In this document: piece by piece, positions 22,210 through 33,144 of the stretch | Numbering within the stretch: position 1 is the first letter of the stretch | Layout: each line of letters opens with the position of its first letter | Assembly: GCA_022701365.1 (NCBI GenBank) | Contig: JAKUHH010000192.1 | Location: 5,234 to 69,233, forward strand | Direction of reading: 5' to 3' | From: Mycocentrospora acerina | Taxonomy: Eukaryota; Ascomycota; Dothideomycetes; Pleosporales | Length of the DNA: 64,000 nucleotides | Notes under the pieces: generated by a model | Databases searched by the model: none | What the model was told of the DNA's origin: nothing | The model's input: only the letters and a program-made list of their open reading frames with translations | Made by a program: the position numbers and the translations under genes

Positions 22210-24240
22210 TCACTCCTCGTCCTCGCCGGTAAGTATGCTCAGCGGATACAACGACCTCAGCGTCTCCGCACTAGGTCGAGGACTAACATCCACTACACTG
22301 CTCTCTGGTGTCCATCTCGAAATCTCCGAATCTATCGACAAGGCGTATCGCCTCACGCCGCCTTCTAGACTCGTAGGAGGAGGTACAAAATTAAATCCAT
22401 TCACCACAGCCTCGACTTCAGACTCGTAGGCTGGCGGGTCGGATCGGTAGCTGGGGAGACTGTCTGTCCTCGATAGCGGGCGGGAGGGTATGTCCGCGAG
22501 AGATGTGGGTGGATACGTGGATGCTGCCGAAGGCGAGTATGGCGCGCGTTGACAAGTACATTGTGGAACTGGGGGAGCACGGTTCGAGGCACGTCCTTCC
22601 TCTGCGTCGCGCACCAAGTCATTCACCACATTGTGCGCCGCTCTCAATTGCCGGATTTCCACCTGCATGGCGTCTTCCAAGATATCCTCCTGTGCAGAAA
22701 TGAGTGCACGTTTTTCCTCATAGTCGGCGATACGCTCAGAGTCTCGACTGCGCCGCCAGTTGCCCCGCCACCAGTTACGCCATGCGTGCTTGCGTGCGGC
22801 ACGCGCATAAGCGCGCGCGTTGAGACGCTCTTCGCAGTCTGCTGCACGTTCGGTTTTGGTGCGGAGACTAGCACATTTGTTGCGGATAATGGCAACTAGA
22901 CAGCCGCAGCACAGGATACTAATGGTGATTTCGAGAGCGAGAATGTATGGGGCTTTGCGTGCGGGGCGAGGGGGTAGTTCGCTCTGAGGAATTTATTAGT
23001 GAGCGCACGAAGAATATCAATCACACTCTGTAAAGGTGCATATGGAAAATGTGTTACTTACTGTAGACGCCTCGTAGGGTTGAGGCTGATCTTCCGTCGA
23101 TAGGTTTTGGACATTGCCTACATCTTTTTGAGTTGCTTGGGCCTGTGCCGGAGCGAACTCGGAAGCACTCATATCTCCAGCAGCACGATGCTGGTCCAAG
23201 TGAATGGCGATGATCTCCCAGGCGCCGTGGGCTTTATTGGCAGCAGCCTTGATGACACAATATATGTTTTTACACTGTCTTATTTCGTCTGCGAAGCTGG
23301 TTTGATTTTCTCTGAGGCGCGACTGGATGGAAATGCTCTTCTGAAGTATTAGACGTTGAATTTCCCAAAGCTCAGACTGAAGCGCTTGGAGTTCACGGAT
23401 GTCGTTTTGAAGGGAAGCCTCACCGGAGGACTCGGTAGTGTGGTTGTCCTTGGTCGCGTCTGGTGTGTGTAGTCGAAGATACAATGGAGGGCTACGCCAG
23501 GATTCAGCTACTAGCTTGTCACTTGCGAAGGGATTCGGTACGGTTGCAAGTCGGAGAAGCGACGGCGATGATATGGATTTGTGTTGTTGAATCTGTTTGA
23601 ACGAGATTGTAAAGCCAGCGGGTACTACAATTGGTCTACCGTCTATGGCTTTGATGTTTACTGTCAAGACCTGAGCAGTTTCGTCCGTCTCCTCGATGCC
23701 GTGAAGACAGGCTGAGTTCCACTCGAGATCCAAGTCGTGCTGGAGAGCCCTCTCATTCTGGGGGAGGTTGGTAACGGCAGTGTAGTTGTGAGAAGCCGAG
23801 CCAGTTGCAAAGTCACCATTCCACTCTTGCGGCAGATACACTCCATTTAACGTAATGTTAGAAGCCCCGCAGTCTTGGTCATGTCCATAGGTTCTGAAGT
23901 TTAGGATCTGGGGGAGTGCTGGTGAGTAAACACGATACTTTTAGGTGCCTGAAGTGGGCCTTACGAGAGACTCGTCATCCTGGCCCGTGTACTCTGAGCC
24001 AAGACAGCCAGTGCAGGGGATGCTGAAGGTAGCTTGCGCGTAGCTGTCCTGGTGCTCTGGTGATTGTATTTAGCAGGTGCCTAGAGATGGCGAGAACAAA
24101 GAAGTATAAGAGTGCTCCCCACCTATGTACAGGACTTTGCTGTTCGCTTGCGTTACCGCGTGTTGGCTCGGGAGAACGGCGGCGAGCACGGGAGCCGCCC
24201 AGGCGTAGGCTGACAGCACTTTGGACGTGAACGACCGCAT
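22210..24240 (-). CDS. Signal-peptide, single-pass membrane protein of unknown function
   Basis: Function not recognised. Four exons: 24240-24123, 24056-23965, 23907-23062 and 22983-22210, all phase-consistent, about 609 residues. Residues 1-22 form a plausible signal peptide (KVLSAYAWAAPVLAAVLP). The predicted lumenal or extracellular part begins with a Cys pair (FSIPCTGCLG), then ESLILNFRTYGHDQDCGASN with NITL as a likely N-glycosylation site, and continues as a beta-rich region of about 200 residues with a coiled-coil segment (LQNDIRELQALQSELWEIQ). One membrane span follows (YILALEITISILCCGCLVAII), then a cytoplasmic tail with a basic Arg/Trp-rich stretch, a second predicted helix, and a Pro/Ser-rich end. 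The layout resembles a type I surface or Golgi protein. The family seems fungal-specific (an inference). Missing the small first exon would hide the signal peptide. Confidence 0.8.
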
Positions 24241-25104
24241 ACTGAAGGCAACAAAAACAACACAAAGAACAAGAAGGAAAGGAAACCAACTACCGCGAAA
24301 CGAGCAGCGGAAAAGGGCGCGATACGGCTGATTGTCAATAGCGAAAACGTCCTCCCCAGATCCTGAGAATCAGATCAGGCACCAGGCAAAGGATGTGAGT
24401 GCGAAGTCCGAGGGCGTGGGGCCGCGTGGCGATTGTCAGCCTGTGGCTTAGACACCTGGTCACGGTTCAGCTTGGGTGCCTTACATGCAACATGATGAAA
24501 CAAAATACGAGAAGTCCTTGACCGGTCTGAAAAAAAACGGTATTTGGGCAGACACTGCATCGCGGAGATGTGGACGTGCTTTGGCGAAAGGCCATCTGTC
24601 AAAATCAGGGTCTTCATCTCCCTTCTGGTCCTGTGCACTGGCTGGCATATGTTCAGCATAGTTGCTTGCAGCGCCCAAGTGCTTTAATTCATTTTGTTCC
24701 GAATCGCAACTGCAGCTGCGATGCTCAGTGCCGACGCTGGACTACGCGACTGATTCTAGAGAGTTGTTGCTTAACCTTCCATGCAGCTTACATGATGTGT
24801 GTCAAAGGAGATCTACCATGCTACGGGATATTTTAAAATACGCAAGAATTTCTCATGCATATTCTTCAACGTCCAACCTGATTCTATATGTTCATGATCA
24901 CCTCGTCGAGGGTTACAAGGCTGCTTTGCCAAGAGAGGTCCAAGCTCACCATACGATGTGACGATCCACGACACGACGCGCTTCGACTTCATCCTAGCAA
25001 CAAGTCACCGCCCTCGGCTACTTAGATCGTAGTCGTTGTCATCGTCATTGTAGCGCATCAGTTCTCTGTCAAAAAATCAAGCGACTCACACGCCCGCGCG
25101 CAAA
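24241..25104. other. Divergent intergenic, membrane protein / LSM4
   Basis: About 860 bp between two divergent starts. Only short open frames without recognisable similarity. It presumably holds both promoters. Confidence 0.55.
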
Positions 25105-25618
25105 CATGGTACATCCCACGACAATATCGCAACAGCTTCCCAAACGCTATGCTAACCTCCACGGCAGCTTCCTTTAGGCCTGTTGACGGCCGCGACCGGT
25201 CACCCCATGCTTGTCGAATTGAAAAGTGGCGAGACATTGAACGGACTTTTGATCAACTGCGACACATGGATGAACCTCACACTGAGGGAGGTAGTCCAGA
25301 CGAGTGCAGATGGCGACAAGTTCATGAGACTACCAGAGATCTACGTGCGCGGTAGTACAGTCAGTCTAGGCTCTTGTCGTTTTTTAGTTCAGGGCTGATA
25401 CGCTACAGATCAAGTATCTGCGAGTACCAGACGAAATTATCGAGGTTGTCAAGGAACAGCAGGCCAAAGACCAGGCGAACCGAGGTGGACGTGGCGGAAT
25501 GCATCAGCGAGGAGATCACAGGGGTGACCGTGGAGGTCGGGGCATGCGAGGGCGTGGACGGGGACGTGGAAGAGGAGGAGGTGGCGGCGGCGGCGGCGGT
25601 GGTGGTGGTGGTGCTTGA
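25105..25618 (+). CDS. LSM4: U6 snRNA-associated Sm-like protein LSM4
   Basis: Subunit of the Lsm2-8 ring on U6 snRNA (nucleus) and the Lsm1-7 ring in mRNA decay (cytoplasm). Three exons: 25105-25107, which is the ATG alone, 25168-25359 and 25409-25618; 134 residues. Intron 1 starts directly after the ATG (GTACAT...GCTAAC...GGCAG) and gives MLPLGLLTAATGHPMLVELK, the canonical LSM4 start. The Sm1 motif (LKSGETLNGLLINCDTWMNL) and the Sm2 motif (RLPEIYVRGSTIKYLRVP) are complete. The tail is an RGG-rich block ending in a run of Gly, typical of LSM4. Without the 3-nt coding exon the protein would appear to begin at an internal Met and lose its first strand. Confidence 0.97.
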
Positions 25619-26384
25619 GTGGCCTAAAAAAAACATGCCCTGCGGCAGCGAGCACATGCGGCACATCACCTTCCACAGCATATCGAAATCGACTGCGTTG
25701 TGAAGGCTCCATCAGAGCATCGACAAAGCAGTCAAGCACACCGATATCCACCGACTACATCCTCGACCAGCATTGCAAATCCAGCAACGCGCCACAGCTC
25801 CTTGTGCCTACGAATCATGCAAATCAAGTAATATTCTTTGAGTTGTGAATACCATCAGAGAATGGTGACGTGCAAGCGGTGTCAGGTCTCACATCGGTCA
25901 TGATACACGGAGGGCGAAGTTGATTTGCGCAGATGATTGCCAATACCAAAATTCTTTCTCTGTAACTGATTCGCTACGAGTATTTTCAATATGCCATACT
26001 TTCGTTTCAAAAAGGACGGTCTGCTGTACTTTTGAGTGTACCCCGCCCAATAGCTTTCGTATTCGGTTTCCACAACAATGCGGGGTCTGAATGCTTGGAT
26101 CCCGCCTACATCAGTGGGTGCTACTACAAACGTACGACTCTCTTTTGACCTGTACCTAGGCTGTTTTGTATTGATACATTTATTAATATGGGCTCAGCCC
26201 CGCTCTCCAAAACCCCCATAATATTCTTTTATAATCTCTGACAGATTTCCTATACCCTTCATCGCATACATTGTTCAATCCGTCGCACCAATACAGACCC
26301 CATATATCCATAATAAACCCCATTGCCAGGAGACCAGGTGTTTGTTTTCAGATTGTATTTTACCTTCAAGAGTGCCAAGGGAAA
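25619..26384. other. LSM4-SDR intergenic
   Basis: About 770 bp, becoming AT-rich towards the SDR start. No gene seen. Confidence 0.6.
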
Positions 26385-27356
26385 ATGACCACCTTCACGA
26401 TTCCAGACAGTGATCTTGCTAGCATACAAGATAAAGTGGTCATCATCACTGGTTAATATTCTAATCCAAGGCCATGCTCATTTTGTTTACATTCTACAGG
26501 CGCCTCCTCTGGAATCGGCCTCGCAACTCTTCGCCGCGTACTCAAGCATGGCGGGAAAGTGTACGCTAGCGACCTCAATCCATTACCGGAACCAGAAGCA
26601 TCATCTGTTCCCTTTACAAAAGTCGATGTGACTTCATGGAAGGATCAGACTGAGATGTTCAAGGCAGCTCAGGTAAAGTATGGGAAAATTGACCATGTGT
26701 TTGCCAATGCAGGAATTCAACCAACATTCTCACTGCTCGAAAACGACGTTGACGAAGACGGAGATCTTTTGCCACCGAAACTCGATACAATCAACGTCAA
26801 CCTAATAGGATGTTTGTATACGGTCAAACTAGGAATTCATTACTTGAAGAAGAATCCACAAGGCGGCAGCGTTGTCATGACAGCCTCAGCAAGTAGCTTC
26901 ACACGCTTTCCAGCAACTGATTATAGTATGCAGTGCTTCAGCTCTTTTTGGCGTATGTCGAATACTGATACCTATCCAGCGGCGGCCAAACACGCAGTCC
27001 TCGGTCTCCTACGCGCGTTGCACCCTCGCCTTGCCCCAAACCTACCTATTCGTATTAATGCAGTTGCACCATCGTGGACAGACACTGGTATTGTGCCGCG
27101 TGATGTCATCGCCGCGTTGGGAGAAGGCAACTATCAGTCGCCTGACGTAGTCGCTCGTTCAGTGATTGCGCTCATGGCGGATTCTCAGCATCACGGCGAG
27201 TTGGTGTACAGTGATGTGGGTAAGTTTATGGACTTGGAAAATGGAGAACGTGGGTTTCACGCATTTACGAAAAGGACGCTGGAAGTTGCGGACGAAGAAG
27301 AGTTGAAAGAAACGAGCGTGCTTAAAAAACTGTCGCGCATGGCGCAGGAGATGTAG
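26385..27356 (+). CDS. Short-chain dehydrogenase/reductase (classical SDR)
   Basis: NAD(P)-dependent oxidoreductase; substrate unknown. Three exons: 26385-26451, 26500-26925 and 26980-27356; about 289 residues. The cofactor motif TGASSGIGLA spans intron 1. The acidic residue after strand 2 (YASDLNP) favours NAD(H). NAG appears as FANAGIQP, and the catalytic centre as a Ser-containing strand (SVVMTASASS) followed by YTAAK, created by splicing intron 2. Intron 2 is 54 bp, in frame and stop-free, so unspliced reading gives a continuous frame but destroys the YxxxK motif. The closest recognisable type is the fungal 15-hydroxyprostaglandin-dehydrogenase-like group. It may act on a secondary alcohol in lipid or secondary metabolism, but the neighbours give no pathway clue. 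Confidence 0.92.
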
Positions 27357-28819
27357 ATTAGACTTAGGGTGATTCAGGGTGAGATGATTTGATGAATACT
27401 GGGTGAATTGAGTGCGAGACTGGAATGGAAATCATGATTTAGGGACATTATCAGTCACTAATGTGGAGAAAGTGATATCGTGCTGTGCATCATTAATCAA
27501 TTTGGTTGTTCAACATGCACTGCTTGAGCGCGATGAAACTGCCACATCGATGGTTATTGGGCTTCTACCCTGGTGCAACTGTGGAGAGCAAGAAGATGCC
27601 ATGTCAGGTGCAGCAGGATTCGGCTCGGATAAATCGTTATCCTCTTCCTTTCCTTGCTGCATGTACGAAACATGTGCCAGCTTCCTACAAAGATTAATTT
27701 CGAGAACCTTTGAAAGCCTCCCAGTGTTCAGAGCAGGCTCAAGTCGACGCCGATGGTCACACTTTGTAGTATACAGTATGAGAGATGGACGCAAATGCAT
27801 ACGAAAGCATGAGACTGTCAAAAACAATGCAAAACATGAAGCACGTTGTACGACACTCGTTCACGTGAACCCAACACGGAGTCCCCGAGTCTGGGCAGCG
27901 CCAATATCGATTAGCGGGATGTTTTCGTTTGGTGAAGAAGCGGCTCGACACCCGACACGTCTAGCCTTGGAGAGTTCGTCGGAACGAGCCCTAGTCCAAT
28001 ACTTGGGCTTCGCGTCTATGCAACAAGCTCTTGCCAGCTTTCAGAGTGGAGAGCAGAACAAATCATGGGCAGCTGCCAGATGCAGCAGGACAACGAAAGG
28101 AACGGTTGAGTGGAAGAGTTTCCACAAATGGAATGTCCGTTTGGTGACTGGGATTGTGATAGGAGTTTTTGGTGTTAATGTGGAGGCAATGTGAGGGTGG
28201 TGGTCTCAATTTGAACGGGCATGCGTTTGTTGTGCTGCATAGCTCCTGGTGTGGTTCTACGCTCTCAAACGCGCGTACGCATCCAACTGCTTGTGTTTGC
28301 TGCTTGGCCTGATGGCGACATTGTCCTGACCTACCCAAACACGGATAACACACTGACGGTCATTCGCTCAACCTGATTCATACAAAGTGGTGGTCCTCGC
28401 TTTCCCGCCGAAGCGAAAAGGTTGGGGTAGGCCCCCGCAAACCCCACACCTCCACAAGCTCGTCCGCGCCACGACAATCACCAACGCCATGGAGCCTAGG
28501 GGTGGAGAAACCGGCAATTTGGTCACTACACGCGCCTACTTGAAGCGAGTGCAAGTACCGTCTCTGGCTCCCGAAGCCCGTTTACCGACAAAAGCTGACG
28601 TTGGGGTTGGTCCGTCTTGCTCCCTCGCACATGCGTCCATGCATAGCGCGTGGCCCGTCGCAGTTAGTCGTGTTCTGGTGCCGCGCCCGTGGATTTTGGG
28701 CTATCTGCCGTCCTGGCCACGCCGATCAGAGCTTGACTTGGTATAAGAACCACAGGCGCGACGCACCTCAGCCTCCGTCTCTTGTCCCTTCACCACTCGA
28801 ATCTGCGCAGGCCCTCAAA
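27357..28819. other. 1.46-kb intergenic with an orphan open frame
   Basis: Lies between the SDR stop and the ACS transporter start. It contains one 260-codon open frame on the + strand, described as its own entry. The last 400 bp before 28820 should be the transporter promoter. Confidence 0.5.
27412..28194 (+). CDS. Orphan open reading frame, doubtful
   Basis: A 260-codon frame with ATG start and TGA stop. At the local base composition such a length is unlikely by chance. The protein has no recognisable domain, is rich in Cys, Trp, Arg and Ser, and shows no clear secondary-structure pattern. No good introns or upstream exons were found. It begins only 56 bp after the SDR stop codon, so it could also be part of the SDR 3' UTR. 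I treat it as a candidate species-restricted gene or non-coding sequence. Confidence 0.22.
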   Translation: MRDWNGNHDLGTLSVTNVEKVISCCASLINLVVQHALLERDETATSMVIGLLPWCNCGEQEDAMSGAAGFGSDKSLSSSFPCCMYETCASFLQRLISRTFESLPVFRAGSSRRRWSHFVVYSMRDGRKCIRKHETVKNNAKHEARCTTLVHVNPTRSPRVWAAPISISGMFSFGEEAARHPTRLALESSSERALVQYLGFASMQQALASFQSGEQNKSWAAARCSRTTKGTVEWKSFHKWNVRLVTGIVIGVFGVNVEAM

Positions 28820-30562
28820 ATGGCTCTCGAGAAGGATTCAGTCAGCCAGCACGAAGACTTCAAGCATGGCGACGCCCATGAAGTCGCCGAGCACGGCCAT
28901 GCGGCCACAGACATGTAAGCTTTCCAGCGTTCTTCGGCCGTATCCAAACTCACATTCCTAGCTACGGCCACTCGCTTGTCCAGTTTGATCCCAAGGCGGA
29001 GGCACGTTTGAGGCGAAAAATCGACCTTTGCATCGTGCCTACAGTAGCCTTGCTCTACCTCTTCTGCTTCATTGACCGAGCAAACATTGGAAACGCAAGA
29101 TTAGCTGGGTTCGAGAAGGATCTGGGGCTGAAGGGCTACGACTACAACCAAATATTGTCCGTCTTTTACATTAGCTACATTTTGTTTGAGGTATGTACAC
29201 CAACAATCTCTCATCTGGCCCTGCATCAACTCGAAGCTTCCCGAGCAAATGGACATTGCTAAAAACGTCATCAGATTCCATCAAATATTTGCTGCAAAAT
29301 TGTTGGTCCTGGGTGGTTTATTCCAAGCATCTCGCTTGGTTTTGGTGCCGTCTCAATCGCAACAGCCTTTGTCCACACCAAGGCTCAAGTGTCCGGGGTT
29401 CGCTTTGTACTCGGCATCTTCGAAGCAGGCATGCTGCCGGGTTAGTAAGATGTTTGCTTGCTGTCTGGACTGAGCTAACATTTCACAGGCATCGCTTACT
29501 ACATGAGCCGCTGGTATCGTCGTTCGGAGCTTGCCTTTCGCCTTTCTCTCTACATTGTCATGGCGCCACTCGCAGGTGCATTCGGTGGATTATTAGCATC
29601 TGGAATTCTCAAACTCCACTCTTTTGGCTCCCTCACTCGTTGGAGGTAAGTTTTATTCTGAGAATCAGCAAGGGATTGAAACTGACATATATAGGATGAT
29701 ATTCGCCATTGAAGGCATCGTCACCTGCATCATCTCCATTGTTGCGTTCTTCACACTGACAGATCGCCCGGAGACTGCCAAATGGCTCAGCCAGGAGGAG
29801 AAGGATTTGGCCATTGCCCGCATCAAGTCTGAGCGCGTCGGTCAGATTGAAGTCCTCGACAAGCTCGATAAGAAGAAGATGCTCCGAGGCATTTTTAACC
29901 CGGTAGTTTTGAGCACCGCGTTCATCTTCCTGCTTGACAACATCACCGTGCAAGGCCTAGCATTTTTCCTTCCCACCATTGTACGAACTATTTACCCCAA
30001 GAATACCGTCATCTCACAGCAACTTCACACGGTACCACCCTACATTGTCGGCGCGTTCTTCACACTACTCTTCCCATACCTCAGTGGACGATTCGACAAG
30101 CGAACGATCTTCATGGTTGTCGGTGCACCACTTATGATGATTGGATACATCATGTTCCTCGCAAGCACAAGTACGTCGGTTCGATACGGAGCAACGTTCC
30201 TCATTGGATCTGGCGCATTCTCGTTTGGCGCACTCTGCAACGCGCATGCCTCAGCCAACGTCGTGTCGGATACAGCCCGAGCGTCTGCCATTGGCACAGT
30301 TGTCATGTTCGGTAACATTGGTGGCTTGATTTCGACATGGAGCTTTTTGCCATTTGACGGTCCAAATTACCACATTGGTAACGGGCTGAACCTGGCAACC
30401 AGTAGCACAATCCTCGTCTTGAGTATCTCGATGTTGCTGTGGATCAGGTCAAACAACAAGAAGCGTGAGGGTATCAATGTCGACCAGGAACTGGCTGGTC
30501 TGTCGTACGGAGAGATTGAGGACTTGGACTGGAGGCACCCGTCGTCCAGGTGGAGGGAGTAG
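28820..30562 (+). CDS. MFS transporter, anion:cation symporter (ACS) family
   Basis: Plasma-membrane permease of the Dal5/Tna1 (allantoate, nicotinate) type; substrate unknown. Five exons: 28820-28914, 28962-29190, 29275-29440, 29489-29645 and 29695-30562; about 504 residues, the normal size with 12 predicted spans. The family signatures are clear: RKIDLCIVPTVALLYLFCF, then DRANIGNARLAGFEKDLGL, ILFE-IPSN joined across intron 2, VGPGWFIPSISLGFG and GIFEAGMLPG-IAYYMSRWY joined across intron 3. Intron 2 (84 bp) is easily mis-called because it contains a long open stretch. The C-terminal half has the typical RSNNKKREG tail and ends in WRHPSSRW. It lies 3' of the SDR gene, but the gap is large and no shared function is evident. 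Confidence 0.93.
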
Positions 30563-31316
30563 GCTTGTACTGGAGTGGATGTATGTGGTTGGCAAAATCA
30601 TCAATTTTGAAGCTTGGGAAATACTCGAGTAGCTCAAAGATTTCTGACGGCTTGGATTTGAACGTCAATTAATGATGATGAACAATATATGATTGAATAT
30701 GTTTAAGATGGTGTTGAGTTTTGATTCAGATTTTTGCACTATCTCATCTGACGTGATGTCAATCTGGAATGTAGTCAAGCTTGTCAACAGGAACAGGAGG
30801 TGTATTCTTCTTTTCAAGTTTTCCAAATTTATCTGTTACAAGTGTGATTCATGTGTGTGAGTTCAAGTGGTGCTATGCTTGACGGTGAGATGATTGCTCG
30901 TTGACAGCGACGTTGTCTTTTTTTTTAATTTTTTTTTAAATATAAATATTTCACAAAACTCGTCTCTGGCGCCATTTGATTTAAGCTTTTTCCAAAATAA
31001 GGTGCATGTTGGTCGACAGGACTTATCTCAGGGTTGTGACATCAGGCCCCTGTATGTTGTGCATTCTTTCCCCGCCGGCGCACGTCGACGACCTCGGCAT
31101 CTCGGGCCATGACATCCACCCACGAACGAAGCTCTAATCATGACACGACCAAGCATGGATTTTAGCTTCCGTAGCACCGACTTATCTTACAAAGCTCTAG
31201 TTGTAGATAACTCTGAGTTTCCCCCAAAGTTAATCTGCACTTTCTACCCTCACTGAATGCCTTGTCTATAATCTACTTGATCACAAATCCAATCCACCAC
31301 ACAGCACCTCAACGCC
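30563..31316. other. ACS transporter-MDR intergenic
   Basis: About 750 bp, AT-rich in the first half, with T and A runs near 30919-30938. No gene seen. Confidence 0.6.
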
Positions 31317-32909
31317 ATGCCGTCTGCAATCACAATTAAGAAAATCGACGGCAAGCCGGGAAAAGTGTACTACCCGCTTGAGAAGATTTCCATTCCGGAG
31401 CCCGAGCCAAAAGAGAATGAAGTACGTTGAAGACATTTGATCATTGCCATTACATCATTCATTCAATCATTCATTCATTCATGCAATCATTTTTTTTTAA
31501 TTATTTGCTCATTCTAACCATGCCTCTTTCTTCTTCACCTTCCAGGTTGTAACAAGCATCACTGCCGCGGCGCTCAACCACCGCGACCTCTTCATCAGAC
31601 AGCACCTCTACCCGGGGACGACGTTTGGCGTGCCCCTCCTCGCCGACGGGGTGGGCATCGTCTCGCGGGCAGGATCGTCTGCAGCCGCGCAGTCATGGCT
31701 CAACAAACGGGTGATTATATACCCCATGTCCGGGTGGGCTGACTCGCCCGACGGCCCCGAGTCCCCCAAGGGGATCGCCATTCTCGGCGGCACAACGACG
31801 GACCCACGGGGTACGCTGGCCGACGTGTTTCTCTCCGAAGCCGGGGAGCTGGAGGAATGCCCGGCGCACTTGTCCGACGAGGAGGCGGCGGCATTCCCGC
31901 TGACGGGATTGACGGCGTGGCGGGCATTTTGGGTCAAGAGCGGGAATGCGGTTGCCGGCCGGAATATTCTGGTTACGGGGATAGGCGGCGGGGTTGCGCT
32001 GATGGTGTTGTTGTTTGCAGTGGCCCAGGGATGTAATGTCTATGTCACGAGTGGGAATCAGGACAAGATTGACAAGGCGGTCAAGTTGGGAGCCAAAGGA
32101 GGGGTTATTTACAAAAAGGAAAAGTGGGAAAAGGATTTGCAGGCGTTGTTGCCAAAGCATAGGCCATATTTGGATGCGATTATTGATGGAGCTGGGGGGG
32201 ATGTGGTGAATAAAGGGACGAGACTGTTGAAGGTATTTTCTTCCCCCTTTTTTTTTTTATTTCTTTTCTTTTCTTCTCATTGTTTCCTCTCTGTCCTATC
32301 TATTATTCTCTCCCTCCCTTTTTTTTTCTCGCTCAAAAAATTCTCATAATTCTCTCTCATCCTTGTTCTATTTCTGTCCATTTTTTTCCATTTTTTCTTT
32401 TCTCTCTCTGATTTATTTTCAATTTCTTCTCTTTTTCTCCCTTTTCTCTCAATTTCTTCCCTTTCTCTCTATGTCTTTCCTTTTCTCTCTTTTTCTTCCT
32501 CTTCTCTTTATTTCTTCTATTTCGGTTCATACCATTCGAATTTTTTTTAACAATCTCATCTTTTAATACACATGGACATGAACGTATACTAATGATTTTT
32601 TTTTAAAAAAATAAATAGGCAGGAGGAATCATATCCATCTACGGCATGACGGTTTCACCAAAAATGGACTTTCTCATGAGCGCAGTACTGCGCAATATTG
32701 AAGTGCGGGGATCGACCATGGGGTCGCGCAAAGAGTTTGCGGAAATGGTGGAATTTGTGCGCGAGAAGAAACTCCATCCTATTGTTTCGCGGAGTGTGCA
32801 TGGGTTGGACATTGCCAAGATTGACACCCTCTTTGACGATATGAAGAATGCGTCGCAGTTTGGAAAGTTGGTGATTACGTTGGGGGAGAAGAAGGAAAGT
32901 AAGTTGTAA
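31317..32909 (+). CDS. MDR-superfamily oxidoreductase (zinc-type ADH-like, YogA-like)
   Basis: Medium-chain dehydrogenase/reductase; probably NADPH-dependent, substrate unknown. Three exons: 31317-31421, 31546-32232 and 32619-32909; about 360 residues. The N-terminal GroES-like domain includes AAALNHRDLFIRQHLYPGT and GVGIV. The Rossmann domain begins at ILVTGIGGGVALMVLLFAVAQG and continues with SGNQDKIDKAVKLGAKGG and DAIIDGAGGDVV. The C-terminus has SIYGMTVSPKM and KLVITL. I see no full set of catalytic or structural zinc ligands, so quinone-oxidoreductase-type chemistry is more likely than a zinc alcohol dehydrogenase. Intron 2 is 386 bp, unusually long for this window, and nearly all pyrimidine on the sense strand. 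Confidence 0.9.
32233..32618. repeat. Polypyrimidine low-complexity intron
   Basis: Intron 2 of the MDR gene. It is made almost wholly of T-rich and TTTTCTCT-type stretches on the sense strand. The acceptor (AAATAAATAG) follows an A-rich segment. Confidence 0.85.
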
Positions 32910-33144
32910 AAGGGGGAGGAGGAGAAGAAGAAGAAGAGGAGGAGAAGAAGAGGAGAAGAAGAGGATGAGAAGAGGAGAAGAAGAGGCTGAATTCATTGTA
33001 CAAATCCGTCATCTTTGCCTACCATGCTAGTAGACACACTGATATAAAGTTACACATGACTCGCCCCATGAAAGCACATATACTCATCACACCAACCCAC
33101 TACTTCTACTTCTACTTCTACTACTACTGCTGCTGCGAATACTA

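Noticed and set aside
26926..26979. Reading the SDR gene without its second intron
   Set aside because: The frame stays open, but the catalytic YxxxK is lost, whereas splicing recreates YTAAK exactly.
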